Source: Thiocapsa bogorovii (lineage in GTDB: Bacteria > Pseudomonadota > Gammaproteobacteria > Chromatiales > Chromatiaceae). Taken from it: a stretch of DNA of 64,000 nucleotides. Where the stretch lies: positions 4,647,501 through 4,711,500 of the forward strand of contig NZ_CP089309.1 of the NCBI RefSeq assembly GCF_021228795.1, written 5' to 3'. This document shows positions 25,868-33,736 of this stretch, one piece after another (within the stretch, counting starts at the first letter, position 1; each line of letters begins with the position of its first letter). The position numbers were made by a program, and so were the translations under genes. The notes under the pieces are model-generated. The model was not told where the DNA came from, did not search any database, and saw nothing but the letters and a program-made list of their open reading frames with translations.

Positions 25868-28354
25868 TCAGCCGCGCGTTTTGCCTTCCTCATGCGGCGG
25901 CACGAAGATGCCGAGCCCGCGGGGACGGCTGGCGCCGGCGGTGCTCGCGTAGCTCTCGGCGATGGCGCGCAGCTCCTGCGCGCCGGCGTCGGGCACCGGC
26001 TCCCGCTCCGGCTGGCCGGGGAAGGTCTCGATCTCCAGCGTCTGGGTCGGGAATGCGAACTGTACGCCGAGGGCATGGGCGAGGCGGATGATCTCCAGGA
26101 AGATGCGTTGGCGCTCCACCAGCTCCGCGGACCAATCCGGCACCTTGAAGAAGAAGTAGAGCAGGATCGCTAAGTGGTCCGGGCCGAAGTCGTTCAGGAC
26201 CACATGGAACAGGTCCTTGCGCGTGGTCGGGTTGGTCTGAATGATGCGCTTGATGCCCTCCAGGAAGGCCTCGATGCGCTCCGGCGGGGTGTCGTAGCGA
26301 ATACCGACCATCGTCTTGACGCGCCGCCAGCTGCGCATGCCCATGTTGTCGACGATGCTGGAGACGGCCGTCGAGTTGGGGATGGTCAGCACCGAGTCGT
26401 AGAAGGTGCGGATGCGGGTGCTGCGCAGGCCGATGCTCTGCACCGTGCCCTCCTTGTCGCCGATGACCACCCAGTGGCCGATGCGGTAGGGACGATCGGC
26501 CAGGATCATCAGCGAGCCGAAGACGTCGGTGAGTGTCTCGCGGGCGGCCAGCGCAACGGCGAGGCCGCCGACCCCCAGGCCGGCCAGCAGCGGCACCAGG
26601 TCGGCGCCGAGGAGCTGCATGCCCCGGATGAGGAGCAGGACGCTGAGCAGAAAGCCCAGGATGCGGGCGCCGATGCGCCACATGGTGGCGTCGATGCTGT
26701 CCTCCTTGATCTTCATGCCGGGCGCGGCGATGACCGCCTCGGCCACCGCCTTGCACAGCGCGAACACGGCCCAGACGACCATGGCGACGATGATGGCCTT
26801 GCCGCCGAGCGCAACCGCGGTGAACAGGTCGCCGGTGATATTGACCTGGTTCTCCAGGACCTCGAGGACGACGGTGACGAGGATGGCGATGGCGATGGGT
26901 GCCAGGATGCGCAGAAACCGGCCATAGGACCCGACCATCTGTTTCGACAACCGCTTGATGCGGGTCGTCAGCAGGACCGAGGCCAACACCGTCAGCGCCA
27001 GGGAGGACAGCAATGCGAGCCACTGCCAGACGGTCTGGCCGCCGTGCAGGGCCTTGAGCCCGGGCGGCAGGCGGTCGATCAGCTCGCCCGACAGGCGCGA
27101 GCGCGGTACCAGGTGCCCTGGGGTGGCGACGAAGTAGTCGTAGAAGCCCGCGGACGTCTCCGGCGAGCGATAGTCGAACTCGGTCCCTGAAAAGGCGGCC
27201 TTGCGGTAGGGCAGATCGCGCACCGCGGCGAAGGCGTCGCGAATCGTCGTGACCGTCTCGGCGCTGAACAGGAACTCGCCCTGACGGTCGCCCTCGGTGA
27301 TCTCGACGATCTCGATCTCGGTGCTCGGCAGGCGCCAGCGCAAGGACCCGGCGGCCTGCGTGAAGGGGCCGAGCGACCCCTCACGCGCCGCTGCCACCAT
27401 GATCTCGTCGGGTACCGCATCCAGCGGCGGCAGGATCAGCCGATCGATGACCTCCTTCAACATCAGCGCCGCCTCCTCACCGAGTTCGAGTCGCAGCGCC
27501 TCGGGCATCCGGCTGAGGTCGAGCACGCCCGTTGCACGCTCCAGCAGGCGTGTGGCCCGCGCTTCGACCTCCCTGGCCTGCGCCCGGCTCATGCGCGGGG
27601 GCCGCGCGCTGAGCGCCCGATTCGCCTCCATCACCAGCGCGTAGGCCTTATTGATGCTGTCCAGGAAGCCGTTCAGGGTCGCGCGCGGGCTGTCGGTGTC
27701 CACGGGCTGCAGGCGTTGTTGCAGCTTGGTCTGGCTCTCGTAGACCCCGTCGCCCCCGGTCAGCGCGACGACCTGCTCATAGACGCCGGGCGTCGCATCG
27801 TCACGGTAGGGCAGTTCCTTTACCCGCCGATAGATGCGGTCGGCGGCGGCCACCGTCTCAGCGGAGAATAGGAACTCGCCGGCGCGCGGACCCGCCTCCA
27901 CGCGCGCGATGCGGATCGATGTGCCGGGGATCTGCCACGCGCCGAGCACGCCGTCCGCCACCGCGTCCCCGTCCGGGACCTCGCTCTCCGACGGCAGCGG
28001 GATACGGCTCAGGACATCGTGCAGCAGCGCGACCCGCAGGATGCGCTCCGCCCAATTGTCGCCATGGGGCGTGGCGCTGAAATCCAGCAGAGCGGCGGCG
28101 CGGCGCAGCAGGCGATAGCTGGACTCGTCGAATCCGCCGCGCTCGCGCTTCTTCGCGGCGAGCCGATCGGCGGCGTCCAGGAAGCCCCGCAGGGTGTCGC
28201 GCGGGCTCGAGGTCGCTGGCGGATTCAGCGGTTGCGGGTCGCCCGCGGGCGCGTCGCCTGGCGCAGCGGAGACAAGCAACGCCAGCAAGAAAAGCAGCAC
28301 CGGCAGAATGCATTGGACAGGCGCCCGGCGGCCGGGAGCGGAGGGGAAGCGCAT
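25868..28354 (-). CDS. Large MscS-family mechanosensitive channel with duplicated periplasmic module
   Basis: This 828-residue channel starts with a signal sequence (VQCILPVLLFLLALLVSA). Two copies of a periplasmic module follow (about 50-205 and 215-400). Each opens with SPR-x-TL-x-GFLD, ends with GEFLFSAETV and a LPYR motif, and is about 150-180 residues long. The membrane part (about 440-620) includes TTRIKRLSKQMVGSYGRFL. The conserved pore helix LVPLLAGLGVGGLAVALA and the MscS beta domain (GHWVVIGDKEGTVQSIGLRSTRIRT) follow, then a cytoplasmic tail ending IFVPPHEE. It should release solutes on hypo-osmotic shock. The start is uncertain: 28354 gives the best signal peptide, but an ATG at 28423 exists. 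Broken paralogues lie at 17-19 kb. Confidence 0.9.
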   Translation of the reverse strand: MRFPSAPGRRAPVQCILPVLLFLLALLVSAAPGDAPAGDPQPLNPPATSSPRDTLRGFLDAADRLAAKKRERGGFDESSYRLLRRAAALLDFSATPHGDNWAERILRVALLHDVLSRIPLPSESEVPDGDAVADGVLGAWQIPGTSIRIARVEAGPRAGEFLFSAETVAAADRIYRRVKELPYRDDATPGVYEQVVALTGGDGVYESQTKLQQRLQPVDTDSPRATLNGFLDSINKAYALVMEANRALSARPPRMSRAQAREVEARATRLLERATGVLDLSRMPEALRLELGEEAALMLKEVIDRLILPPLDAVPDEIMVAAAREGSLGPFTQAAGSLRWRLPSTEIEIVEITEGDRQGEFLFSAETVTTIRDAFAAVRDLPYRKAAFSGTEFDYRSPETSAGFYDYFVATPGHLVPRSRLSGELIDRLPPGLKALHGGQTVWQWLALLSSLALTVLASVLLTTRIKRLSKQMVGSYGRFLRILAPIAIAILVTVVLEVLENQVNITGDLFTAVALGGKAIIVAMVVWAVFALCKAVAEAVIAAPGMKIKEDSIDATMWRIGARILGFLLSVLLLIRGMQLLGADLVPLLAGLGVGGLAVALAARETLTDVFGSLMILADRPYRIGHWVVIGDKEGTVQSIGLRSTRIRTFYDSVLTIPNSTAVSSIVDNMGMRSWRRVKTMVGIRYDTPPERIEAFLEGIKRIIQTNPTTRKDLFHVVLNDFGPDHLAILLYFFFKVPDWSAELVERQRIFLEIIRLAHALGVQFAFPTQTLEIETFPGQPEREPVPDAGAQELRAIAESYASTAGASRPRGLGIFVPPHEEGKTRG

Positions 28355-28574
28355 GATGATCGATGGGAGGCTCTGACGGGGAATGAGTAGCACACCGGTA
28401 GCAAGCCGAGATGCGATGCCCAACTGAACGCCCGGGCGGATGCCGCTTTGATCGAAGACAGCTTAGGCGACTGCCGGATACCGACGAGGTCCCGGGAGAT
28501 CAGCCCGTCACCAGAGACCCGCGACGTCCTTGTCCAAGCGCTGCATGGCATGTCTCCCAGGGCTTGACGGGCCG

Positions 28575-29963
28575 TCAAAAATCGTAGGTGGCGATGAGGC
28601 GGAAATCGTTCAGGGCTTCATCGCCACTGCCGCGCTGATCGACGCGGGCGTAACGCAGCCGAAAGGATGCGCCTTTCAACAACCCCCGATCAGGCGTCCA
28701 CTGCAGATTGAGGTCGTATTCGTTCTGGTTGCGATACGGCGCGCTCACGTTGTTGCCGAGCACTGCCAACGCATAGGCCGTCAAGCCTTTTGCGCCTTGG
28801 CGCGAAAAGTCATAGGCGACCTTGAACATCCATGCGTCCTCGCCCGCGCGATCGAAGTCCTCCACCTGCACGCTGGTGTACCCCGGATACCCACCCCAAG
28901 GGCTACGCATATCGGCCCCATTGGCGGTGCCGGTATACGCCAGCGTCAGCACCGCGGAGGCAATGCCCATGTCGGCTTTAAGGCCCCACTGCCGCGTCGA
29001 AAAGGAGGCGCCCGTCAGCAGGTTCGATCCGGTGCTGCGTTGATCGGAATACTGCCCGCCCAACGTCAGCTTGTAGCCGTTGATCGCCGGTAGCTGATAC
29101 GTCGCATCGGCGTAGAAGATATTGATGATGTCCGCGGAGTAGTAATTGATTGCGCCGACGGACAAGCCGCCGTTTTGGTAATTGACGCCGGCCAGGTAGA
29201 CGCCTCGTTCGACGTCGTCCGGTGCGCCGGCTCGCTCTGACATCCAGACGAATTCATCGGAGTCGAGGTTTTTGATTTTGGAAATGAACCCTCCGCCGAA
29301 GCGCCAGGCTGGCAGAGACCCCTCGACACCTCCGGCGGTACCGTAGACGGTGACGCCTTCGAAGGTGTTCGGCGTCATTCGCACATCGTGCTTGTTGATG
29401 TAGGGAGTCTCGTATGCCTTGCGACCGAGCGCCGCGAAGATGCTATCGGTGAGCTTCGCCTCGGCGTAGGCCTGTCCGAGGACTGTGTAACCCTCCTGCC
29501 CCAGTTTCAGCAGCTGCGTGCCGTCGTACTCCTCGGGTGCCCAAAGGGGCTGAGAGGTGTAGCCGACGGCGCCGATCCTGACGAGATCCCGCAGGTAGCC
29601 CGAGCGGTAACTGAGCGAGCCGCCGAGCGCCCATGCCGCAACGCGGCTGGGATCGAATTTGTCGCGGGTCAAATAGAAGGTTTTCAACTGCGCGTCGAAC
29701 TTGGTATCGGCGAAGAACGGCATCTGTTCGATCGCTTCATGCCGCGGCACAGGCAACGTCGGTTCGGGGTTCGCGAAGCTGAGCTCGTGGAGTTGAACAT
29801 GGTAGCCATGTCGTGATCCTGTCCCGATCTCTTGCTGCGCCAAGCTCGGCGGGACGCTTATTAGAAAAATCACAGCCGCCAGCACGCAGCGCGCCGCCAC
29901 GGCGGCAAGCAGGGGCTGCCGAGCTTGACCGCCGTGGCCGTGAAAGATGTATCGTTTGCACAT
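28575..29963 (-). CDS. OprD-type outer-membrane porin
   Basis: A secreted protein of about 462 residues with a signal peptide ending SLAQ. It then has a beta-barrel pattern of alternating hydrophobic strands ending in a terminal Phe (LIATYDF), as required for outer-membrane insertion. FFADTKFDAQLKTFYLTRDK and WALGGSLSYRSGYL near the start resemble OprD family porins, which take up amino acids and carboxylates. The start is uncertain: ATG 29963 gives a plausible export signal without a good ribosome site, and ATG 30017 lies next to a repeat unit. It follows aspD in the same direction, so it may admit the amino acids used by that system. Confidence 0.82.
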   Translation of the reverse strand: MCKRYIFHGHGGQARQPLLAAVAARCVLAAVIFLISVPPSLAQQEIGTGSRHGYHVQLHELSFANPEPTLPVPRHEAIEQMPFFADTKFDAQLKTFYLTRDKFDPSRVAAWALGGSLSYRSGYLRDLVRIGAVGYTSQPLWAPEEYDGTQLLKLGQEGYTVLGQAYAEAKLTDSIFAALGRKAYETPYINKHDVRMTPNTFEGVTVYGTAGGVEGSLPAWRFGGGFISKIKNLDSDEFVWMSERAGAPDDVERGVYLAGVNYQNGGLSVGAINYYSADIINIFYADATYQLPAINGYKLTLGGQYSDQRSTGSNLLTGASFSTRQWGLKADMGIASAVLTLAYTGTANGADMRSPWGGYPGYTSVQVEDFDRAGEDAWMFKVAYDFSRQGAKGLTAYALAVLGNNVSAPYRNQNEYDLNLQWTPDRGLLKGASFRLRYARVDQRGSGDEALNDFRLIATYDF

Positions 29964-30029
29964 ATGAAACAGTCGCGGTCGGATAGGGCGTTGCTTGTTG
30001 CTGGATCTGCTTTCCATCCAAGCGGCTTC

Positions 30030-30115
30030 TAAACCGCGTCAGCGCAGATGCTCGTTGGATTGCACGAGACCGACCGAGTCCAAGCAACGACGCATACCGC
30101 TCCGGACGCGGTTTA
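30030..30115. repeat. Inverted-repeat unit 1 (11-bp termini, 86 bp)
   Basis: TAAACCGCGTC at 30030-30040 is matched exactly by its reverse complement GACGCGGTTTA at 30105-30115. The 64-base interior is unlike that of units 2 and 3. The unit starts 12 bases upstream of the upper candidate start of the porin gene. Confidence 0.85.
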
Positions 30116-30126
30116 ATCGTCTCACC

Positions 30127-30212
30127 TAAACCGCGCCCAGAGCGAGAAACGTCATTTTGTGGCGTTCTCTAGCTTTGCGCCATGACGGACTTCTCGGTGA
30201 GGCGCGGTTTAA
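30127..30212. repeat. Inverted-repeat unit 2 (11-bp termini, 86 bp)
   Basis: TAAACCGCGCC at 30127-30137 pairs with GGCGCGGTTTA at 30202-30212. One base differs from units 1 and 3, and the change is compensated in both termini, which keeps the arms complementary. It is separated from unit 1 by 11 bases. Confidence 0.82.
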
Positions 30213-30220
30213 AAGATTAA

Positions 30221-30233
30221 AAAATATCAATTT
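30221..30233. promoter_or_regulatory. AT-rich 13-mer between repeat units
   Basis: AAAATATCAATTT between units 2 and 3 also occurs at 20563-20575 upstream of the DUF1254 genes. It could be part of the porin promoter or a site for a shared regulator. The significance rests only on its rarity in GC-rich DNA. Confidence 0.3.
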
Positions 30234-30234
30234 C

Positions 30235-30319
30235 TAAACCGCGTCCCCACCGAGGTCGCTGAAATCTACATCATTGAACACAGAACGAAAATTACGCATT
30301 TCACTCTGGACGCGGTTTA
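30235..30319. repeat. Inverted-repeat unit 3 (11-bp termini, 85 bp)
   Basis: TAAACCGCGTC at 30235-30245 pairs with GACGCGGTTTA at 30309-30319. The outer end supplies the TAA stop codon of aspD (30317-30319 read on the minus strand). The interior is unrelated to units 1 and 2. Confidence 0.85.
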
Positions 30320-31915
30320 GCCTGGATGCGCCTGCTGGAATCTTTGATAGTAGGCGTCGAGCAGTTTACGGACCGCTGTTCCCATGGCCGCATAGTCGTA
30401 CTCGTTGAGATTGGCGAGCGAGACGCGCGCCGAGGGATGGGTGTCGCCGAAACCACCGCCCGGCATCAGCACGACACCGGCCTCGTCCGCAATTCTGAAC
30501 AATAGCTCCCCGTGGATAATCTGCTTCAGGAGCCAATCGACGAAATCGCGACCGTAGAGCGCTTCGCCTATTGTTTCCAGGTCGATCTCGGTGTAGTAGT
30601 CCGAGCTGTCGTCATCACGCTTGACCTCGAGTCCCATGGATCGATACAGCGTATCGTGGCGCGCGCGGACCAGCCGTTTCATCGCGTCTTTGTAACGGTC
30701 AGCCGTGTCCATCAAAGAGAACAATGAGAACAAAGCCATCTGCACTTGCTGTGGTGTCGACAGGCCCGCGGTGTGATTGAGCGCGACACTGCGGCTGTCG
30801 GCGACAAAGCGGTCGATCATCTTGATCTTTCGGGGCTCCAGCGTTAAAGAGCCGTAGCGCTCATCGAGCGCCTTCTTGTCGGCTTCCGCGAGCTCCGCGA
30901 GCTTGCGGTCAAGGACGTTGTCCTGGTGCAGGGCGATGACGCCAAGCCGCCAGCCCGTCGCCCCGTAGAACTTTGACCAGGAGTAGACGAGGATCGTGTT
31001 CTGTGGGCACACCGCGAACAGGGACACGAACCCATCAACGAAGGTGCCATAGACGTCGTCCGTCAACAGGATGAGGTCTTGGCGCTGGTTGGTGATGATA
31101 TCGACGAGCTTCTGGCGCCCTTTCTCCCCGATCTGAACGGATGGTGGGTTGCTGGGGTTGACGAGGAAGAAGGCCTTGACCGCCGGGTCCAGCAGCTTGT
31201 CGAGCTCGGCCTCGGGGATCTGCCAACCTTGTCCGACGTCGGCATCGACGTAGACCATCTCCAGCTGATAATCGTTGAGGGCGGGGATCTCCAAATAGGG
31301 CGTGAAGATGGGGCGGGCGACGGCAATCTTGTCGCCTGGATTCAGGATCTTGTTCTCGCGCAGGGTGTTGAAGATATACGTCATCGCCGCCGTGCCACCC
31401 TCGGTGGCAAAAAGATCGATGCCGCCAAGCAGGGGTTTGCCGTCGCACATTTCGCGAATGAGGAAATGCTTGGCGATGTCCTCCGTGAGGCCCAGCATCC
31501 GGTCGGGCACCGGATAGTTGCAAGCGAGGATGCCGCAGACCATCTCGTGGAGGAAGTCCGCCGCCGACAGCCCCAGTTGGTCGCGCACATAGGCCACGGC
31601 GGCGTGGAGAAACTGGACGCCGGGAACCGCGTGGTTCGCGTTGACGAAGATCTCGAAGCGTGCCTCGATGCCGGCCTTCTCGGGCAGACCGCCGACGCCC
31701 TCGGGGATGTGGCCGAGGAAGCGCTGCGACTCGTTCATGGCAAAGAGGCCAAGCTGCCAGAAGCCATGCCGCGGGATGGTCGCCACCCAGTTCGGGTTGC
31801 CGCGGCCGGCGTTGAGCATCAACCGCTCTGGATGGCTCGATGCTTGAGCGATCAGCGTGTCCTTGACCTCGAACGGACTGAGCTGCATCAACTTCGAGAA
31901 TGCTTGAATGTCCAT
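30317..31915 (-). CDS. aspD: Aspartate 4-decarboxylase / aspartate aminotransferase
   Basis: A 532-residue PLP enzyme of the bifunctional AspD type, which converts L-aspartate to L-alanine plus CO2 and consumes a proton. The PLP lysine is K315 in SWSKFYGATGWRLG. NPSNPP (253-258) and TDDVYGTF (285-292) are fold-type I cofactor contacts. The N-terminal block LMLNAGRGNPNW and the length match the family well. GAGG precedes the ATG. It lies 59 bases after the AspT-type antiporter gene, the classical aspT-aspD pair that generates proton-motive force by electrogenic Asp/Ala exchange. In this strain the antiporter gene is disrupted by an insertion sequence. Confidence 0.95.
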   Translation of the reverse strand: MDIQAFSKLMQLSPFEVKDTLIAQASSHPERLMLNAGRGNPNWVATIPRHGFWQLGLFAMNESQRFLGHIPEGVGGLPEKAGIEARFEIFVNANHAVPGVQFLHAAVAYVRDQLGLSAADFLHEMVCGILACNYPVPDRMLGLTEDIAKHFLIREMCDGKPLLGGIDLFATEGGTAAMTYIFNTLRENKILNPGDKIAVARPIFTPYLEIPALNDYQLEMVYVDADVGQGWQIPEAELDKLLDPAVKAFFLVNPSNPPSVQIGEKGRQKLVDIITNQRQDLILLTDDVYGTFVDGFVSLFAVCPQNTILVYSWSKFYGATGWRLGVIALHQDNVLDRKLAELAEADKKALDERYGSLTLEPRKIKMIDRFVADSRSVALNHTAGLSTPQQVQMALFSLFSLMDTADRYKDAMKRLVRARHDTLYRSMGLEVKRDDDSSDYYTEIDLETIGEALYGRDFVDWLLKQIIHGELLFRIADEAGVVLMPGGGFGDTHPSARVSLANLNEYDYAAMGTAVRKLLDAYYQRFQQAHPG

Positions 31916-31952
31916 GATCGTAATCCTCTTCTACCGGATGGTGTCTTGACTC

Positions 31953-31973
31953 GATGCGGCGCCAGGCCGCATC
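31953..31973 (-). promoter_or_regulatory. Intercistronic hairpin between aspT and aspD
   Basis: A perfect 8-bp stem (GATGCGGC and GCCGCATC) with a 5-base loop lies just after the aspT stop. There is no T-run, so it more likely sets relative expression or mRNA stability than full termination. Confidence 0.55.
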
Positions 31974-31974
31974 G

Positions 31975-33706
31975 CTAGACCAGCAGCAGCACGATGACCA
32001 TGCCCCAGAGGGTGAGCAGCGTATTGCTGACAGCGTAGGGCACGGTATAGCCGAGCAACGGCACATTGCTTTGGGCCTTGTCGCCGACCATGGCGACGGA
32101 GGCGGTGCTGGTGCGCGCACCCCCGCAGCAGCCGAGATTGATGGCCGGGTCGAACTTGAACAGATACTTGCCGATGTAGGGGGCGAGGAGCATCGGTATC
32201 GACGTCACGGCAACTCCCCAGAAGAACAGGCCAAGGCCGGCCTCCTGCAAACCGGCGATGAATCCTGGACCCGCGGAGATGCCCACCACGGCGATGAAGA
32301 CGTTGAGGCCGACGGAGTTCATGATCCAAAGGGCAGGTGCAGGAACGCGGCCGAACGTCGGATGAACGCACCGCAGCCATCCGAAGATGAGGCCGGCGAT
32401 CAGCGCGCCGCCGGATGTGGAGAGTGTAATGGGTACCCCGCCGACTGGCAGTACCAGGGCGCCAATAAGGCCACCCAGGACAATACCGGCGCCGACATAG
32501 ACCACGTCGGTCGCGGTCGCCGGCCGATCGGCGTAGCCGAGCGCGGCGATGAGCCGATCCGTGTGAACCTTGGAGCCTGAAATCTTCAGGATGTCGCCAC
32601 GATAGATCTTGGTCTGGGCCAAGATAGGAATTTCGACCGAAGTCGCGCCTCGCGTGATCTTCGTCAGGTAGACGCCTCTGGCGAATCCTTCTTTGCTCAG
32701 TTCCACGAGCGTCTTGCCATTGACCTTTTTCTGCTGCACGAAGACGTCAACCGACTCGACCGGCACGTTCTCGAGCTCCTGGTCTGCGACTTCTTCGGCA
32801 TGCGGCTCGATGACGGTCACCAGGGCCGTGGTGGATCCCGATACGGCGACGATGTCGCCCGCCTCGAGCACCGTATCCGCGTCGAATTCGATCATCTCGC
32901 CGTTACGTCGGATCCGTTCGATGAATACACGCGCTTCCGGGTGCAAGAACTCGGCCTGAGCAACCGTCTTTCCCGCTACCTGTCCATCCGGCTTCAGCTT
33001 GAAGGCGCGCAGACTGAGTTGATGCCAAGCCAGCGCCATGCCGCCCTCCGGCTCGCCGGCGGAATGTTCGCGCTCGTAGCGCTTGCATTCCTCGGCCAGA
33101 TTGACGCGCAGCAGCGTCGGGCCGAGATACGCGAGAATCATGCCGGTCCCGATCGTCCCGAACAGGTAGGTGACGGCGTAGGCGATGGGGATGTGATTGA
33201 GTGCCTGTTGCGCGTTCTCGATCCCGGCCCGGTTGATTGCGTCGGTCGCGAGCCCGATCGATGCGGAAATCGTCGTGGCCCCGGCATAGAGTCCGGCGGA
33301 AAAGCCGATGTCGTAACCCGCAACTTTGGCTGCCCCATACGCCGTCGCCAGGCAGAGGACGCAAATCAGTGCCGCAAACAGCGCCTGCGGCGCGCCGTCG
33401 TGGGCGATACCGCGCACGAATTGAGGGCCAACGCCGTATCCGACGGCAAACAGGAACATCAGGAAGAAGATCGATTTCACCTGGCTCGAGACGGAAATGT
33501 CCAGCTGGCCGATGAGCACGCCGGCCAGCAGCGTGCCCGTCACCGCACCGAGGCTGAAGCTGCCGAACTTGATGGCCCCGATCCAATAGCCGAGGGCGAG
33601 TGCCAGGAAGATCGCAAGTTCAGGATGCTCCTGAAACGTGGCGACGATCCAAATCGCGCTGTCTTGGGTCGTCCCGGTGTCGGCAGCTTGAACCCCCTGG
33701 AAAACG
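31975..33706 (-). pseudogene. aspT: AspT-type aspartate:alanine antiporter, main part, 5' end removed by IS
   Basis: The frame encodes the bulk of an AAE-family antiporter. N-terminal helices are followed by two TrkA-C domains (near IRRNGEMIEFDADTVLEAGDIVAVSG and AQTKIYRGDILKISG). A second helix bundle contains GCCGGARTSTASVA. Upstream of the only in-frame start (GTG 33543) the reading frame continues without ATG through AIWIVATFQEHPELAIF and IGAIKFGSFSLGAV to QGVQAAD. The first 31 codons are on the other side of the insertion sequence (36081-36173). Removing the IS and one 7-base duplication restores one frame of 605 codons. A truncated protein from the GTG might form but would lack the first helix. 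Confidence 0.92.
33700..33706. repeat. Target-site duplication, left copy
   Basis: GAAAACG directly flanks the left inverted repeat and is repeated exactly at 36081-36087. An extra G on both sides leaves the length ambiguous between 7 and 8 bases. Confidence 0.85.
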
Positions 33707-33731
33707 CCTATCTATTGCCCACACTGGACAC
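33707..33731. repeat. IS left terminal inverted repeat
   Basis: Starts CCTATCTATTGCCCAC and matches the complement of the right end with two mismatches (A for T and G for A). Confidence 0.88.
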
Positions 33732-33736
33732 AGCCC

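Noticed and set aside
30030-30319. CRISPR array or integron attC array
   Set aside because: Repeats are only 11 bp and alternate in orientation, interiors are about 63-64 bp, and no cas or integrase gene is near. The arms do not fit the RYYYAAC/GTTRRRY core of attC sites.
33543-33543. GTG 33543 as the true start of AspT
   Set aside because: The reading frame keeps family-like sequence for more than 50 codons upstream of it and joins the piece beyond the IS in frame, so this GTG is only the first start left after disruption.
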